24,209 bases of DNA from a virus. Positions 1 through 7,393 of the stretch are shown here, piece by piece. The stretch's first letter is position 1. Every line of letters begins with the position of its first letter. Under the pieces are notes generated by a model, which saw nothing but the letters and a program-made list of their open reading frames with translations, was not told the DNA's origin and ran no database searches. The DNA is taken from the IMG/VR virus record IMGVR_UViG_3300043436_001700, positions 1 through 24,209 of that record. One strand, given 5' to 3'. The position numbers were made by a program, and so were the translations under genes.

Positions 1-762
1 CCAATAGAAACAATCATCAAAGTAAGGATCTTCAGTGTAGCTGTAAACAATGTTAGCTGGGTCAACGTAACGTAATCTTACTCCGTCTCCCTTTAAAAAC
101 TCATGCTTACCAACACCAATACCAAGTACAGTGATATCGTAGTTAATTCGGTCTCTAATTTCATCATACTTGTTTTCAAGCATAATTGTATCAATAGCAA
201 CCTCCTCAGCAATCTCGATAGCAGGCTTGTAGTTTAACTGCATGTATAAAGATAACTCGTCATCATCCTCTGGCAACTTCTCAGGATCAACATTAAATGC
301 GTCAATACCGAACTGTTCTTTTGTTTGATTCAAGAAATCTTTAGCAATCATATCAGCTTCAATCATATCTTGAAACTCGTTTCTCTTCTCTGCTGAAATA
401 ACATCTTGTGAAAACGCTTTGATTGACATCTCTCTGTCTCTCATTCCGTTAACAACGATATCTACGAATTTAGGTATAATTGGAACTGGAGTAAAGTCTA
501 AGTTTAAGTGAGACAAGTCACCGTCTGTTGACATCTCATTCTTATACTTAGATATAGGCTGCTCCGCACGAGCATATAATCTCCTCTTATGGAACTCAGC
601 CCATTGGTCATAAAATCGACAACTACCGCCTCTTCGCTCAAACCATTCCATCGAAATAGCATTACCTACCTGGCGTCCATAATCCATGGATTCTTTAATG
701 CTATCTGGAATTAACTCAGATGGGAAAGAAGCATTAACTATACTTGTGTTAAAATCAATCAT
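1..762 (-). CDS. Phage portal protein, N-terminal part (cut by window edge)
   Basis: The frame is open from the ATG at 762 to the left edge, giving 254 codons with no stop, so the C-terminal part is missing. The protein begins MIDFNTSIVNASFPSELIPD and later has a stretch reading PVPIIPKFVDIVVNGM and another with VLGIGVGKHEFLKGDG. I recognise these from portal proteins of crAss-like and related Bacteroidota podoviruses. A portal forms the dodecameric ring at one capsid vertex through which DNA enters, and it is the docking site for the terminase. The position fits: TerL is upstream in the same orientation, separated only by a homing endonuclease gene. The start follows the endonuclease stop directly (TAATAAATG). 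The family call comes from sequence memory and gene order; a structural search would settle it. Confidence 0.8.
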   Translation of the reverse strand, partial: MIDFNTSIVNASFPSELIPDSIKESMDYGRQVGNAISMEWFERRGGSCRFYDQWAEFHKRRLYARAEQPISKYKNEMSTDGDLSHLNLDFTPVPIIPKFVDIVVNGMRDREMSIKAFSQDVISAEKRNEFQDMIEADMIAKDFLNQTKEQFGIDAFNVDPEKLPEDDDELSLYMQLNYKPAIEIAEEVAIDTIMLENKYDEIRDRINYDITVLGIGVGKHEFLKGDGVRLRYVDPANIVYSYTEDPYFDDCFYW

Positions 763-765
763 TTA

Positions 766-1434
766 TTATATGTGTTTCCAAATTTTATAACTAACTATGT
801 TTAATATCGTTGTTTTAGATACATTGTATATTTTTGAAATTTTTCTGCTTGATAATCCATTAGAGTACATATTTCTTATTTCAGTTACATCATCATTTTT
901 CAATACACTCGCCTTATTTTTTTCTCCTGTTGAATTAAGTGATAATGTTTTCTTATGTGATTCTGTTATCGGTCCCCTTGGCTTTTTCTTAAATGCTTCC
1001 TTTATTGATTCAGACATTTTTAATCTAGTTTCTTTTGAGACAGATTTTCCTGTGTGAAACTCAGAGATAATTCTCTTATGTTCTTCAGATATTTTTTTAC
1101 CTCTATTAGGTATAGACATTTTTAATTTAGATTCATCCGTGTGTACTAATCCAAAACATCCATCACCCCCATCAGTTTTATTGCATAACATTCCAGAATT
1201 AGTATCTCTTCTTCCGTATAACTCAATAAATTCTATCTCCTTTTGCTTGGCATCATCAAAAGATATATCGTCAATCATTATATCAACTCTATATCCATGT
1301 TTAGATACTATGTTATTCCAATGCAGATTTCTATTAGCTTTATCTTTCGATCTCTTGTAGTTAGAATCACTTCCTATCCCTATATAAAAGGGAATATTCA
1401 AGTCATTTCTAATATGTCGATAAACGTAAGCCAT
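766..1434 (-). CDS. GIY-YIG homing endonuclease with NUMOD3-like repeats and C-terminal HTH
   Basis: A 222-residue protein. The GIY-like motif is YVY at residues 3-5 and the YIG motif at 17-19 (FYIGIG). Downstream are an Arg-rich stretch near 24-35, a helix with the probable catalytic Glu near 67 (KEIEFIELYG) and an Asn near 85 (CNKTDGGDG), in the family order. Residues about 97-150 carry two NUMOD3-like segments (ESKLKMS..NRGKKISEEHK and ..GKSVSKETRLKMSES). The last 45 residues form a helix-turn-helix resembling the DNA-binding tails of homing enzymes. I chose the ATG at 1434; an in-frame TTG at 1449 would add five residues but is less likely. The gene sits between terL and the portal gene with almost no spacer, as expected of a free-standing mobile endonuclease that cuts phage DNA lacking it. 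It is not inside a recognisable intron. Confidence 0.88.
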   Translation of the reverse strand: MAYVYRHIRNDLNIPFYIGIGSDSNYKRSKDKANRNLHWNNIVSKHGYRVDIMIDDISFDDAKQKEIEFIELYGRRDTNSGMLCNKTDGGDGCFGLVHTDESKLKMSIPNRGKKISEEHKRIISEFHTGKSVSKETRLKMSESIKEAFKKKPRGPITESHKKTLSLNSTGEKNKASVLKNDDVTEIRNMYSNGLSSRKISKIYNVSKTTILNIVSYKIWKHI

Positions 1435-1464
1435 TATAAAATCTTTCAATTTTCAAAATTACGA

Positions 1465-3684
1465 TTAATTTCTGACAATTTTACTCGTAGTACCCGAATT
1501 GTCATATCTTGGGAGTCTAACAGTCAGCTTCGGTTTCTCTACTTTTGAAACAAATGCGTGTCTATTTGTAGCCATAATTGCTAGACCGCTACTAATCGAG
1601 GCATCATGCTTAGTTCTATTGTTGATATCGAATCTAGCCCAATCCTCTAAAGTACGCGCGAAGTACATCTGCCCCATGTCCTCTGGGTCGCGATATGTAC
1701 CCTCTGCATCTATACCAACATACTTCTCAATATAAGTCTCGATACCACTCGCGTGAGCCTGCTTAACGTCTTCCGAACTGTTAGGTATACCACCTAATTC
1801 CTTCTCAGTTTTAGATAGCATATGAATTTTCTTATCTGGACGGTTGATCGAGAAATTTCTGTATCCACGGTTCTTGAAGTGATATAATAAACGCTGCTTA
1901 TTGTTCTCAATTAAAATTGGCATACCATAGAATACACAAGCCATTAGTACCTCCTCAAAGAATATCTCAGCTGTCTGTGGACGAGCTATGTACTCTAAGA
2001 AAAAGAAGTTGCTTGGTGCGTTGTCAAGAGTAAACCCAGTCTTGCCATGTAGTGCTCCGTTAGACGCGCGCCCATCAACAGTACCTGATATATCGTATGG
2101 GTCACACCCGAATGCACCGATGTGCTCATTACCAGGATAAAATCCTCCGTTACGTTTGATTACGTTATTTTGCATCGCTTTCTCAGGTATCCAAGTTACA
2201 GCGAATCTTCCTCGCACATCTGGAGTCCATACAACTTCGCTATCTAACTTACCATCGCGCCAATGAAACGAACCGCGTACAACTACTCTGTCTCTAATCA
2301 AAGATTCGTTGTAGTCTATTTGTTGGTATATTTTTGTTAAGTTGAATATACTTGACTTAGATTCATCTCTAAATGCATGCGACTCAGTTCTAGGGAACTG
2401 TCTGTACCATTCATTCAATGCGTCAGGATCAGACTTAAGTGACTCAACTTCGTTATTCCAATACGAAACAACTCCTTGTGTAATCGTCTCACCGTCAGCA
2501 CCTTTCACAGGAACTTTTGGGTCGTCTATAACAGCGTGCCCGAATTCATCAATATATCCCTCAAAATTGTAATCCATCGGGATGAATAAAGAGTATAATC
2601 CACTCTTCGTTTGACCATTCTTGTTCCTTTTCTTAGGGTCCGAATCATAATATAAATCTTTGTAATTTTGTCCTCCTTTTAGTAATGCATTTGCGGTAGA
2701 TCCCATCATGCATTTACCTGTGATACGCGAACCTAAACGTAAACACGTTTTACGTACACGCCATCCATTTAAAATATTGTTTGGTCGCTCTAACTTGGCA
2801 GCCTCATCCTCAACTAGGAACAGTAACTTTTCACCATCATAGGCATTTTCGTCTGTGTTTTTCCAGTCAATTGTTGTGTCAAGTCCTTCAATCTCTTCGA
2901 CTTCAGACTCTTCGTACATGTTTTTCTTTGTAATCCTAGATGCAGGAAGCCTAAACGCTAACTCAGTCTTTGGATTATCCATACCATCCTGCACTGGCTT
3001 GAAGAAGAACGGGTAGTTCTTTACAATTGGAACAACCTTATCTGTAAACATTTTCTTCGCGTCACCCCCTGTCTTAGAACATATACCAAGGCGAGCATCT
3101 TTAGAAATAGTTCCTATGTTAGATGTTTCTGAAGCTGACATAAATGAAAATCCTGAACGTCTGTTCTTTAGGTAGATCATACCAAAGCATCTGTTGTCAG
3201 CCTTACATGCTTCCCAATAAATAAAATAAATTCTATTTGACTCACGGAAATCAGGTAGACCAACGTCAATCTTAGACCAATTAAGGTACATATAGTGACT
3301 TCCCGTGATGTATGTTTTCTTTCCTTTGTTAACGAACCAATGACCGTTCTCACGTTTATCAAACTCCTTCTCGATGTAGTCAACATACTTCATCTTGAAC
3401 GGATTGTCCTTTCTATTCCAATCGAATATAGTCTTGATACGTGAAAGCTCTTGTGGTATTGGAGTAGGCTTCCATTTGTTACCGTAGTCATCAGCTTTAT
3501 CTGGAGTAGCAGGAAGAGCTATGTAAAGTCCATTGATATAGTAAACATCACCTATTGTGCCGTCCTTAGAGATGATAATTAAATCAAGCTCTTCGTTGTA
3601 GCCATACTTCCATTTCTTGCCTCTATTCTTGTTGGCTTTAGAAACTTTATCTACGTAGTTCGGTGCTAGTTCGTATAACGACAT
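1465..3684 (-). CDS. terL: Terminase large subunit (packaging ATPase and nuclease)
   Basis: A 739-residue protein beginning MSLYELAPNYVDK. It pumps DNA into the prohead through the portal and cuts concatemers. The Walker A variant is KNRRSGFS near residues 173-180 and Walker B is LLFLVEDE near 287-294, giving the catalytic Glu. The C-terminal RNase H-like nuclease has GAFGCDPYD near 524-531 with its first Asp, and a late Asp in KHDASISSGLA. The frame is open upstream to 3759, but that extension lies inside the preceding gene. The ATG at 3684 follows that gene's stop by one base (TAATATG), so I use it. The length is typical for terminases of this phage type. The next gene in the transcript is the GIY-YIG endonuclease and then the portal, the usual packaging order apart from the insertion. 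Confidence 0.95.
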   Translation of the reverse strand: MSLYELAPNYVDKVSKANKNRGKKWKYGYNEELDLIIISKDGTIGDVYYINGLYIALPATPDKADDYGNKWKPTPIPQELSRIKTIFDWNRKDNPFKMKYVDYIEKEFDKRENGHWFVNKGKKTYITGSHYMYLNWSKIDVGLPDFRESNRIYFIYWEACKADNRCFGMIYLKNRRSGFSFMSASETSNIGTISKDARLGICSKTGGDAKKMFTDKVVPIVKNYPFFFKPVQDGMDNPKTELAFRLPASRITKKNMYEESEVEEIEGLDTTIDWKNTDENAYDGEKLLFLVEDEAAKLERPNNILNGWRVRKTCLRLGSRITGKCMMGSTANALLKGGQNYKDLYYDSDPKKRNKNGQTKSGLYSLFIPMDYNFEGYIDEFGHAVIDDPKVPVKGADGETITQGVVSYWNNEVESLKSDPDALNEWYRQFPRTESHAFRDESKSSIFNLTKIYQQIDYNESLIRDRVVVRGSFHWRDGKLDSEVVWTPDVRGRFAVTWIPEKAMQNNVIKRNGGFYPGNEHIGAFGCDPYDISGTVDGRASNGALHGKTGFTLDNAPSNFFFLEYIARPQTAEIFFEEVLMACVFYGMPILIENNKQRLLYHFKNRGYRNFSINRPDKKIHMLSKTEKELGGIPNSSEDVKQAHASGIETYIEKYVGIDAEGTYRDPEDMGQMYFARTLEDWARFDINNRTKHDASISSGLAIMATNRHAFVSKVEKPKLTVRLPRYDNSGTTSKIVRN

Positions 3685-3685
3685 A

Positions 3686-3988
3686 TTACTTTGCTCTTCG
3701 TTCTGCAAAACTAGATGGAGCAACAACTTGCCCACCCATCTCAGCTGCCTCAATCTCAAGCTCTTCTTGCTGTACGCGAGCTAATATCTCAAGCGCATCA
3801 AATATAGCTAGCTTCTTAGATTGAGCAGCTCTAGTTAATTTATCAGCAGCTAACCCATCTTCAGTGGAATTGTCTGCATTTAATCTGCTATGAATCAACG
3901 GTTCTTCAGCAATCTTGATCAACTCATCAACTGCTTTTCTACCTGCCTTACAGATTCTTTTCTTTTTGTCAATTATTGATTCTTCCAT
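3686..3988 (-). CDS. Small helical protein before TerL, candidate small terminase subunit
   Basis: A 100-residue, highly charged and probably all-helical protein starting MEESIIDKKKRICKAGRKAV. It ends one base before the terL start and overlaps the GroES-like gene upstream by 16 bases. Small terminase subunits, which recognise the packaging site, are usually encoded directly before terL, have this size and are helical. The basic N-terminal segment (DKKKRICKAGRKAVDEL) could bind DNA and the C-terminal half could oligomerise. I do not recognise a diagnostic TerS motif, so the role is inferred from position, length and composition. Confidence 0.5.
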   Translation of the reverse strand: MEESIIDKKKRICKAGRKAVDELIKIAEEPLIHSRLNADNSTEDGLAADKLTRAAQSKKLAIFDALEILARVQQEELEIEAAEMGGQVVAPSSFAERRAK

Positions 3989-4518
3989 ACCAAGTTTCTT
4001 TTATACATTCTGTACATTAACTTATTGTCAATCTTAAACTCATACTCAGAGTCTGGCTGAAATGAAACGATTTCACCTGAATTGATGTTAGGGTCGGAAC
4101 TGTACTCGATAGTCCCGTAGAGCTTCTTAAATGAGCCCATATCGTCGCTAGGTAAAGGTGACACAAACATGTAAGGTGATGGAGCTTTCCATTCTCCGTT
4201 TGGATTACGATACAGAAACAATTCCATATCATCCACAACATAGTAATTTTCGAAAACATGAGCGCTCCCACTTTTTTCACGACCCTTCATATCTGAATAC
4301 TTTCTGAATATATTATGGTGCACGATAACCTCGTCACCAACAGAAATTTCTCCGTCGTAATTATGTGGAAGCGCAATAACAGTAGCATACCTATTGGTAG
4401 CCTTATGATCCTCCTGTGAAGTACTTGTTATAAGTTTCTTGCCTTCACCTAAGTCCTTTACGTTGTCGTATCGCTTTCCACCTTTAGGTTGTACTAAAAA
4501 GTGAAATATTGATTTCAT
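3973..4518 (-). CDS. Conserved phage protein with two GroES-like segments
   Basis: 181 residues, starting MKSIFHFLVQPKGGKRYDN. Two stretches resemble the GroES beta-barrel. The first (about 43-100) has ATVIALPHN, then VGDEVIVHHNIFR, then YVVDDMELFLYR. The second (about 115-178) has YMFVSPLP, then YGTIEYS, GEIVSFQPDSEYEFKID and LMYRMYKRNLVW. That is the order expected of co-chaperonins: a binding-strand start, a G-x-V strand, a GD-x-V turn, then a final strand carrying ID. Similar proteins occur beside terminase genes in marine and Bacteroidota phages and are sometimes annotated as GroES-like. It could help fold capsid or portal protein with a chaperonin, or simply reuse the fold structurally. 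The window also encodes a separate single-domain GroES at 16259-16516. The start overlaps nothing; the end overlaps the next gene. Confidence 0.6.
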   Translation of the reverse strand: MKSIFHFLVQPKGGKRYDNVKDLGEGKKLITSTSQEDHKATNRYATVIALPHNYDGEISVGDEVIVHHNIFRKYSDMKGREKSGSAHVFENYYVVDDMELFLYRNPNGEWKAPSPYMFVSPLPSDDMGSFKKLYGTIEYSSDPNINSGEIVSFQPDSEYEFKIDNKLMYRMYKRNLVWKNQ

Positions 4519-4519
4519 G

Positions 4520-4744
4520 TTAAAAGTCTATGTTATGCTCTACTGAAATTGGAACGGTAAATGTGAATGTCTTCCACAATACCACCTCTTCTAAATCATT
4601 CTTAATGTGGATTAAATAATCTCCATTGTCATTAATTGTGATTGAAGATATTCTATGAGAATTACCTAAAACATCTTGACCTACAATAAAATGCATTGCA
4701 TTCTTGTAATCTGGACCAACTGATATTTTACGGATTAAACTCAT
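4520..4744 (-). CDS. Small conserved phage protein of unknown function
   Basis: 74 residues, starting MSLIRKISVGPDYKNAMHFI. The composition suggests a small beta-rich soluble domain; there is no signal peptide or membrane segment. The start overlaps the stop of the upstream coiled-coil gene (ATGA arrangement) and the stop lies one base from the next start, so it is translated within the packaging operon. The N-terminal motif (RKISVGPDYKNAMHFIVGQ) looks familiar from phages of this kind next to the terminase, but I know of no assigned function. Confidence 0.75.
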   Translation of the reverse strand: MSLIRKISVGPDYKNAMHFIVGQDVLGNSHRISSITINDNGDYLIHIKNDLEEVVLWKTFTFTVPISVEHNIDF

Positions 4745-4980
4745 TTTTCAACTTCGCCTGTAACTAAGTTAATTGCTTTGGCTGAATACTCATCTTTAAG
4801 TTGAGACTCGATTGCAATCAACTCTGCCTTAGCAGCATTAATAGCTTCTTTAACTTCTTGTTTACGTTCAGCTACCATCATTTCGTGTAACGAGATGTCA
4901 GCCATTTCAGAACGTAAATTCTGGTAACTTGAATGTGCAGCTCTCAATTTATCGAGACTGTCTTGTGTTAATTTTTCCAT
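4741..4980 (-). CDS. Small coiled-coil protein, first gene of the packaging transcript
   Basis: 79 residues, almost entirely helical by composition (long runs rich in E, K, A, L and Q), for example in the stretch EVKEAINAAKAELIAIESQL. A dimeric or trimeric coiled coil is likely. It is the first gene after the terminator and promoter at 5000-5035, so it opens the transcript that continues through terL to the portal. The start codon at 4980 lies 19 bases after the -7 element. Function unknown. A scaffold-like or head-assembly role is possible from the position but unsupported by a motif. Confidence 0.75.
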   Translation of the reverse strand: MEKLTQDSLDKLRAAHSSYQNLRSEMADISLHEMMVAERKQEVKEAINAAKAELIAIESQLKDEYSAKAINLVTGEVEK

Positions 4981-4999
4981 TTTATTTAATTTAGTTTTG

Positions 5000-5007
5000 C
5001 AAATATA
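5000..5007 (-). promoter_or_regulatory. Bacteroidota-type promoter (-7 element TATATTTG) for the packaging operon
   Basis: TATATTTG on the minus strand matches TAnnTTTG exactly. It lies just downstream of a rho-independent terminator and 19 bases before the ATG at 4980, so the transcript would have a short leader. No clear -33 TTTG box is seen at the usual distance. Confidence 0.65.
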
Positions 5008-5009
5008 AG

Positions 5010-5035
5010 AAAAAAGGCGATTAAATAACCGCCTT
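5010..5035 (-). terminator. Rho-independent terminator at the end of the fibre operon
   Basis: On the minus strand AAGGCG pairs with CGCCTT across a 10-base loop, followed by T6. The hairpin overlaps the last codons of the 5021-5581 gene, whose TAA stop lies in the loop. It separates the fibre genes from the packaging operon, whose promoter follows directly. Confidence 0.8.
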
Positions 5036-5581
5036 AATTCCTAAACTTCTTACTGAGTCTCCTGCATTTATTACTTGACCTGTTAAGATTATGTACTGAT
5101 TCACAGACCAATTTATCGTAAGCGCTACTGGTGCGATTGATGGAGATACAACTTCATCATTTAACATTGATGTAGCTGGATTTAATACGTAAGTACCAGA
5201 TGGAGTAACGCATAGGTGCATAAATTTGTTTACAAATAATTGCGTAGTACCTGTTGTTAGTGTACCTACAGCTGTTCCAACTGAAGCATTAGTTGTGTTT
5301 AAACTTATGCCGTAAGTTGCTCCGCCTAAGCCTCCTATCTTTTCAAAAATACCTCTTAGCTCAATTACATCACCTGTTTTAACTGTGTTAGCTGGAATCA
5401 ATAAAGAATCCAAAATAACAGGAGTCAAACTAGATGTGCCAGTAGACAAGTTTGCTTTTGAAATAACTTTAGCAAAAGTGTCATTCAAATTAAATACACT
5501 ACCAGGAGGTGTGTTCGGTCTATAACCGAACACATAATCTCCTATTTGGTATTGTAATATATTATACGCGTCTAACTTCAT
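5021..5581 (-). CDS. Predicted virion/fibre-associated beta-rich protein
   Basis: 186 residues, rich in T, S, N, V and G, with alternating hydrophobic stretches and no charged coiled coil, typical of phage decoration, head-fibre or tail-spike domains. It starts MKLDAYNILQYQIGDYVFGY. A short collagen-like bend near the start (PNTPPGS) is too short to count as a repeat. It begins two bases after the stop of the collagen-like fibre gene and shares its transcript, so the two products probably act together on the virion. I do not recognise a family. Its last codons form part of a terminator hairpin. Confidence 0.75.
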   Translation of the reverse strand: MKLDAYNILQYQIGDYVFGYRPNTPPGSVFNLNDTFAKVISKANLSTGTSSLTPVILDSLLIPANTVKTGDVIELRGIFEKIGGLGGATYGISLNTTNASVGTAVGTLTTGTTQLFVNKFMHLCVTPSGTYVLNPATSMLNDEVVSPSIAPVALTINWSVNQYIILTGQVINAGDSVRSLGIKAVI

Positions 5582-5583
5582 AG

Positions 5584-7110
5584 TTATGATCTTACAGCTC
5601 CAATTGAGTTTGTAGCTTGATTATGGTATATATAAGTGTTTCCTGGTGCAGCGGAAGAAAAGAATGATGCTGCTGCAGTGTGGTTAGCGAAAGTTGGAAT
5701 ACAAGCGTTTGAAATCATAGTTACTCCATTTAGCAAGTTAGACACCCCAGCTTGATAACCTAGAGCAATAACATTGTTTCCTGTGTTGTTATATCCAGCT
5801 TCAAATCCAATACCGATTGAATATGTTCCAGTATTTTGACCTAAAGCATCTGAACCGATAGCTACAACTGCTACACCTCCATTATTTCTACCAGCTTGAT
5901 ATCCGACACCCACAACGTTGCTTCCAGTATTGCTTTGAAGCGACTTAGGTCCTACAGCAACTGAATTATTTCCAGAAGCAGAGTTAAATGCTTGGTAACC
6001 TACCCCAGTGTTGTAGTTTCCAGCAGCGTAACTTCCAGACTCGAATCCTACATAAGCACCATAAGAACTAAATGCTGATTCAGCACTGTTAATACCAATG
6101 CCGATGTTGTAAGCCCCAGCAGCACCAAATCCAGCTGAATTACCAATAGCAATTAGCTGATCTCCAGTGTTATTTTTCCCTGCTTGGTATCCGACACCAA
6201 TACCGTATGATTTTGTATTTCCAGATAATGCAGTAAAACCTAATGCTACTGAATAAGAAGATGAAATTATACCATTACTAGATGAAGCACCATTTCCGAT
6301 TGCAACGTTAAAAGACCCTGGATTACTAGCTAAAGTAGCTGTACCAAATGCATGGTTATTATTTCCACTCGCATTAATACCAGCGTTATTACCTTGGTAG
6401 TTGTTGTAGTTTAATGTAGATGTATCTTTTCCATTAGTCAATACTTGAGCCAATGTCAATGTGTTTGATCCTGCTGTTCCTTGAGGTCCTTGAGGTCCTG
6501 TAGGTCCTGTGGGTCCTGTAGGTCCTGCTGGTCCTGTAGCCCCTGCAATACCTTGAACACCTTGAATACCTTGAGGTCCTTGAGGTCCTACCGCTCCTTG
6601 AGAAGCTAATAAAGCCCAGTTTGCAGTATCTAAATTTGGGGTAGTTGTTCCTGATGTAGCGTTAATACAGAAATAAGAAGCTCCACCGTATCCAACTGCA
6701 TCGTCAGCAACGTAAGAGGTACCTGATACCCATGCACCTTGCCAATTCAATCCTGCTGGTCCTACTGGTCCTGGTGCACCTGTAGCTCCTGCTGGTCCTG
6801 TAGGTCCTTGAGCACCTGTAGCGCCTGTAGGTCCTTGTGTACCAACTCCATCAACATTTTGCTTACCTACTTGTGTAAATCTAAATGTATCAAAGGAATT
6901 TGATGTGTAAGCATTTCCTGAACCATCTGTGATTTCAGTTAGGAACATGCTTGTAAAAACAGGCTGTCCATTAACTAAAAAGTCGTAAGATGTAACTGCT
7001 GTTCTTAGTTTCTCAATCTGAACAGTTTGTGAGTTGAATTCACTAGTAAGATTACTAGTTGAATCTTCAACAATAACAAACGCTCCTGTTTTGTAAATTT
7101 TGTAACTCAT
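5584..7110 (-). CDS. Collagen-like fibre protein with YadA-head-like repeats
   Basis: 508 residues from the ATG at 7110 (MSYKIYKTGAFVIVEDST); an upstream in-frame extension to 7158 overlaps another small gene and is rejected. Order of parts: an N-terminal virion-binding beta domain (about 1-90); a Gly-X-Y collagen block; a small domain with WQGAWVSGTSYVADDAV, resembling carbohydrate-binding modules found in phage fibres; a second Gly-X-Y block; and then, from about residue 235, many copies of a 14-to-16-residue repeat of the type NxxIGxxAG/GVGYQAG. The last repeat type resembles the Hep_Hag/YadA head of trimeric adhesins, which folds as a left-handed trimeric beta-roll. The protein is therefore probably a trimeric fibre for host-surface attachment. 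The gene is second in the transcript started at 7237. Confidence 0.88.
   Translation of the reverse strand: MSYKIYKTGAFVIVEDSTSNLTSEFNSQTVQIEKLRTAVTSYDFLVNGQPVFTSMFLTEITDGSGNAYTSNSFDTFRFTQVGKQNVDGVGTQGPTGATGAQGPTGPAGATGAPGPVGPAGLNWQGAWVSGTSYVADDAVGYGGASYFCINATSGTTTPNLDTANWALLASQGAVGPQGPQGIQGVQGIAGATGPAGPTGPTGPTGPQGPQGTAGSNTLTLAQVLTNGKDTSTLNYNNYQGNNAGINASGNNNHAFGTATLASNPGSFNVAIGNGASSSNGIISSSYSVALGFTALSGNTKSYGIGVGYQAGKNNTGDQLIAIGNSAGFGAAGAYNIGIGINSAESAFSSYGAYVGFESGSYAAGNYNTGVGYQAFNSASGNNSVAVGPKSLQSNTGSNVVGVGYQAGRNNGGVAVVAIGSDALGQNTGTYSIGIGFEAGYNNTGNNVIALGYQAGVSNLLNGVTMISNACIPTFANHTAAASFFSSAAPGNTYIYHNQATNSIGAVRS
6475..6600 (-). repeat. 9-bp tandem repeats encoding Gly-X-Y collagen triplets (main block)
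   Basis: Near-identical 9-base units of the type GGTCCTGTA (read on the plus strand) repeat across this stretch, interrupted by TTGAGGTCC and TTGAATACC variants. A second, shorter block lies at about 6757-6837. Such tracts change length readily by slippage or recombination, which would alter fibre length. Confidence 0.8.
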
Positions 7111-7121
7111 TTTTATCGTTT

Positions 7122-7232
7122 TTAAAAGTTTTTCAAGAAATCTATTATAGTATCGCACTTTACTCCTGCTGGAAGTTCTATAATGAACTCTCCTTCAGTA
7201 CCAAGTATAATAACCTTAACAGCTTCTCCCAT
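7122..7232 (-). CDS. Very small protein (36 residues), unknown function
   Basis: MGEAVKVIILGTEGEFIIEL opens a 36-residue frame ending TIIDFLKNF and then TAA. The ATG lies four bases after a perfect TAnnTTTG element (7237-7244), and the stop lies 11 bases before the start of the collagen-like fibre gene. It fills the gap before the fibre gene neatly, which supports it as real. No membrane segment; the pattern suggests two beta strands and a helix. Function unknown. Confidence 0.6.
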   Translation of the reverse strand: MGEAVKVIILGTEGEFIIELPAGVKCDTIIDFLKNF

Positions 7233-7236
7233 TGTA

Positions 7237-7244
7237 CAAAGATA
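7237..7244 (-). promoter_or_regulatory. Promoter -7 element TATCTTTG, predicted leaderless start
   Basis: Minus-strand TATCTTTG followed by TACA and then ATG. With a start site 4-8 bases after the element, the mRNA for the 36-residue gene would begin at or near its start codon. It would drive that small gene and the two fibre genes up to the terminator at 5010-5035. No -33 TTTG is visible. Confidence 0.6.
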
Positions 7245-7255
7245 ATTATTTTTAA

Positions 7256-7393
7256 TTACTTACCTTGACCTCTGTATTTTTTAGTATATAGCTTGCTGCT
7301 TTTAAGTTTACTTTGTTTTGTCTTGCCGTGAATGCAAGGTCTGCTTACTTTTACTGCACTCTTTGCTGAGCCAGTTTCTTTTACTTTAGCCAT
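7256..7393 (-). CDS. Small basic conserved phage protein (45 residues)
   Basis: The frame begins MAKVKETGSAKSAVKVSRPC and ends KKYRGQGK, 45 residues with about 14 Lys or Arg and almost no acidic residues. It overlaps the end of the endolysin gene by 13 bases in another frame. Similar short peptides with a GSAK, a VSRP and a C-terminal YRGQG pattern are, from memory, common in phages of Bacteroidota beside lysis or structural genes. The charge suggests nucleic-acid binding or packing inside the virion; this is inference. Confidence 0.7.
   Translation of the reverse strand: MAKVKETGSAKSAVKVSRPCIHGKTKQSKLKSSKLYTKKYRGQGK

Noticed and set aside
797-1548. Three plus-strand frames opposite the GIY-YIG gene
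   Set aside because: Low-complexity Phe/Ile/Ser-rich translations in antisense to a well-supported gene.
3684-3759. In-frame upstream extension of TerL
   Set aside because: It lies in another frame of the preceding gene; the ATG at 3684 directly follows that gene's stop and gives a family-like N-terminus.
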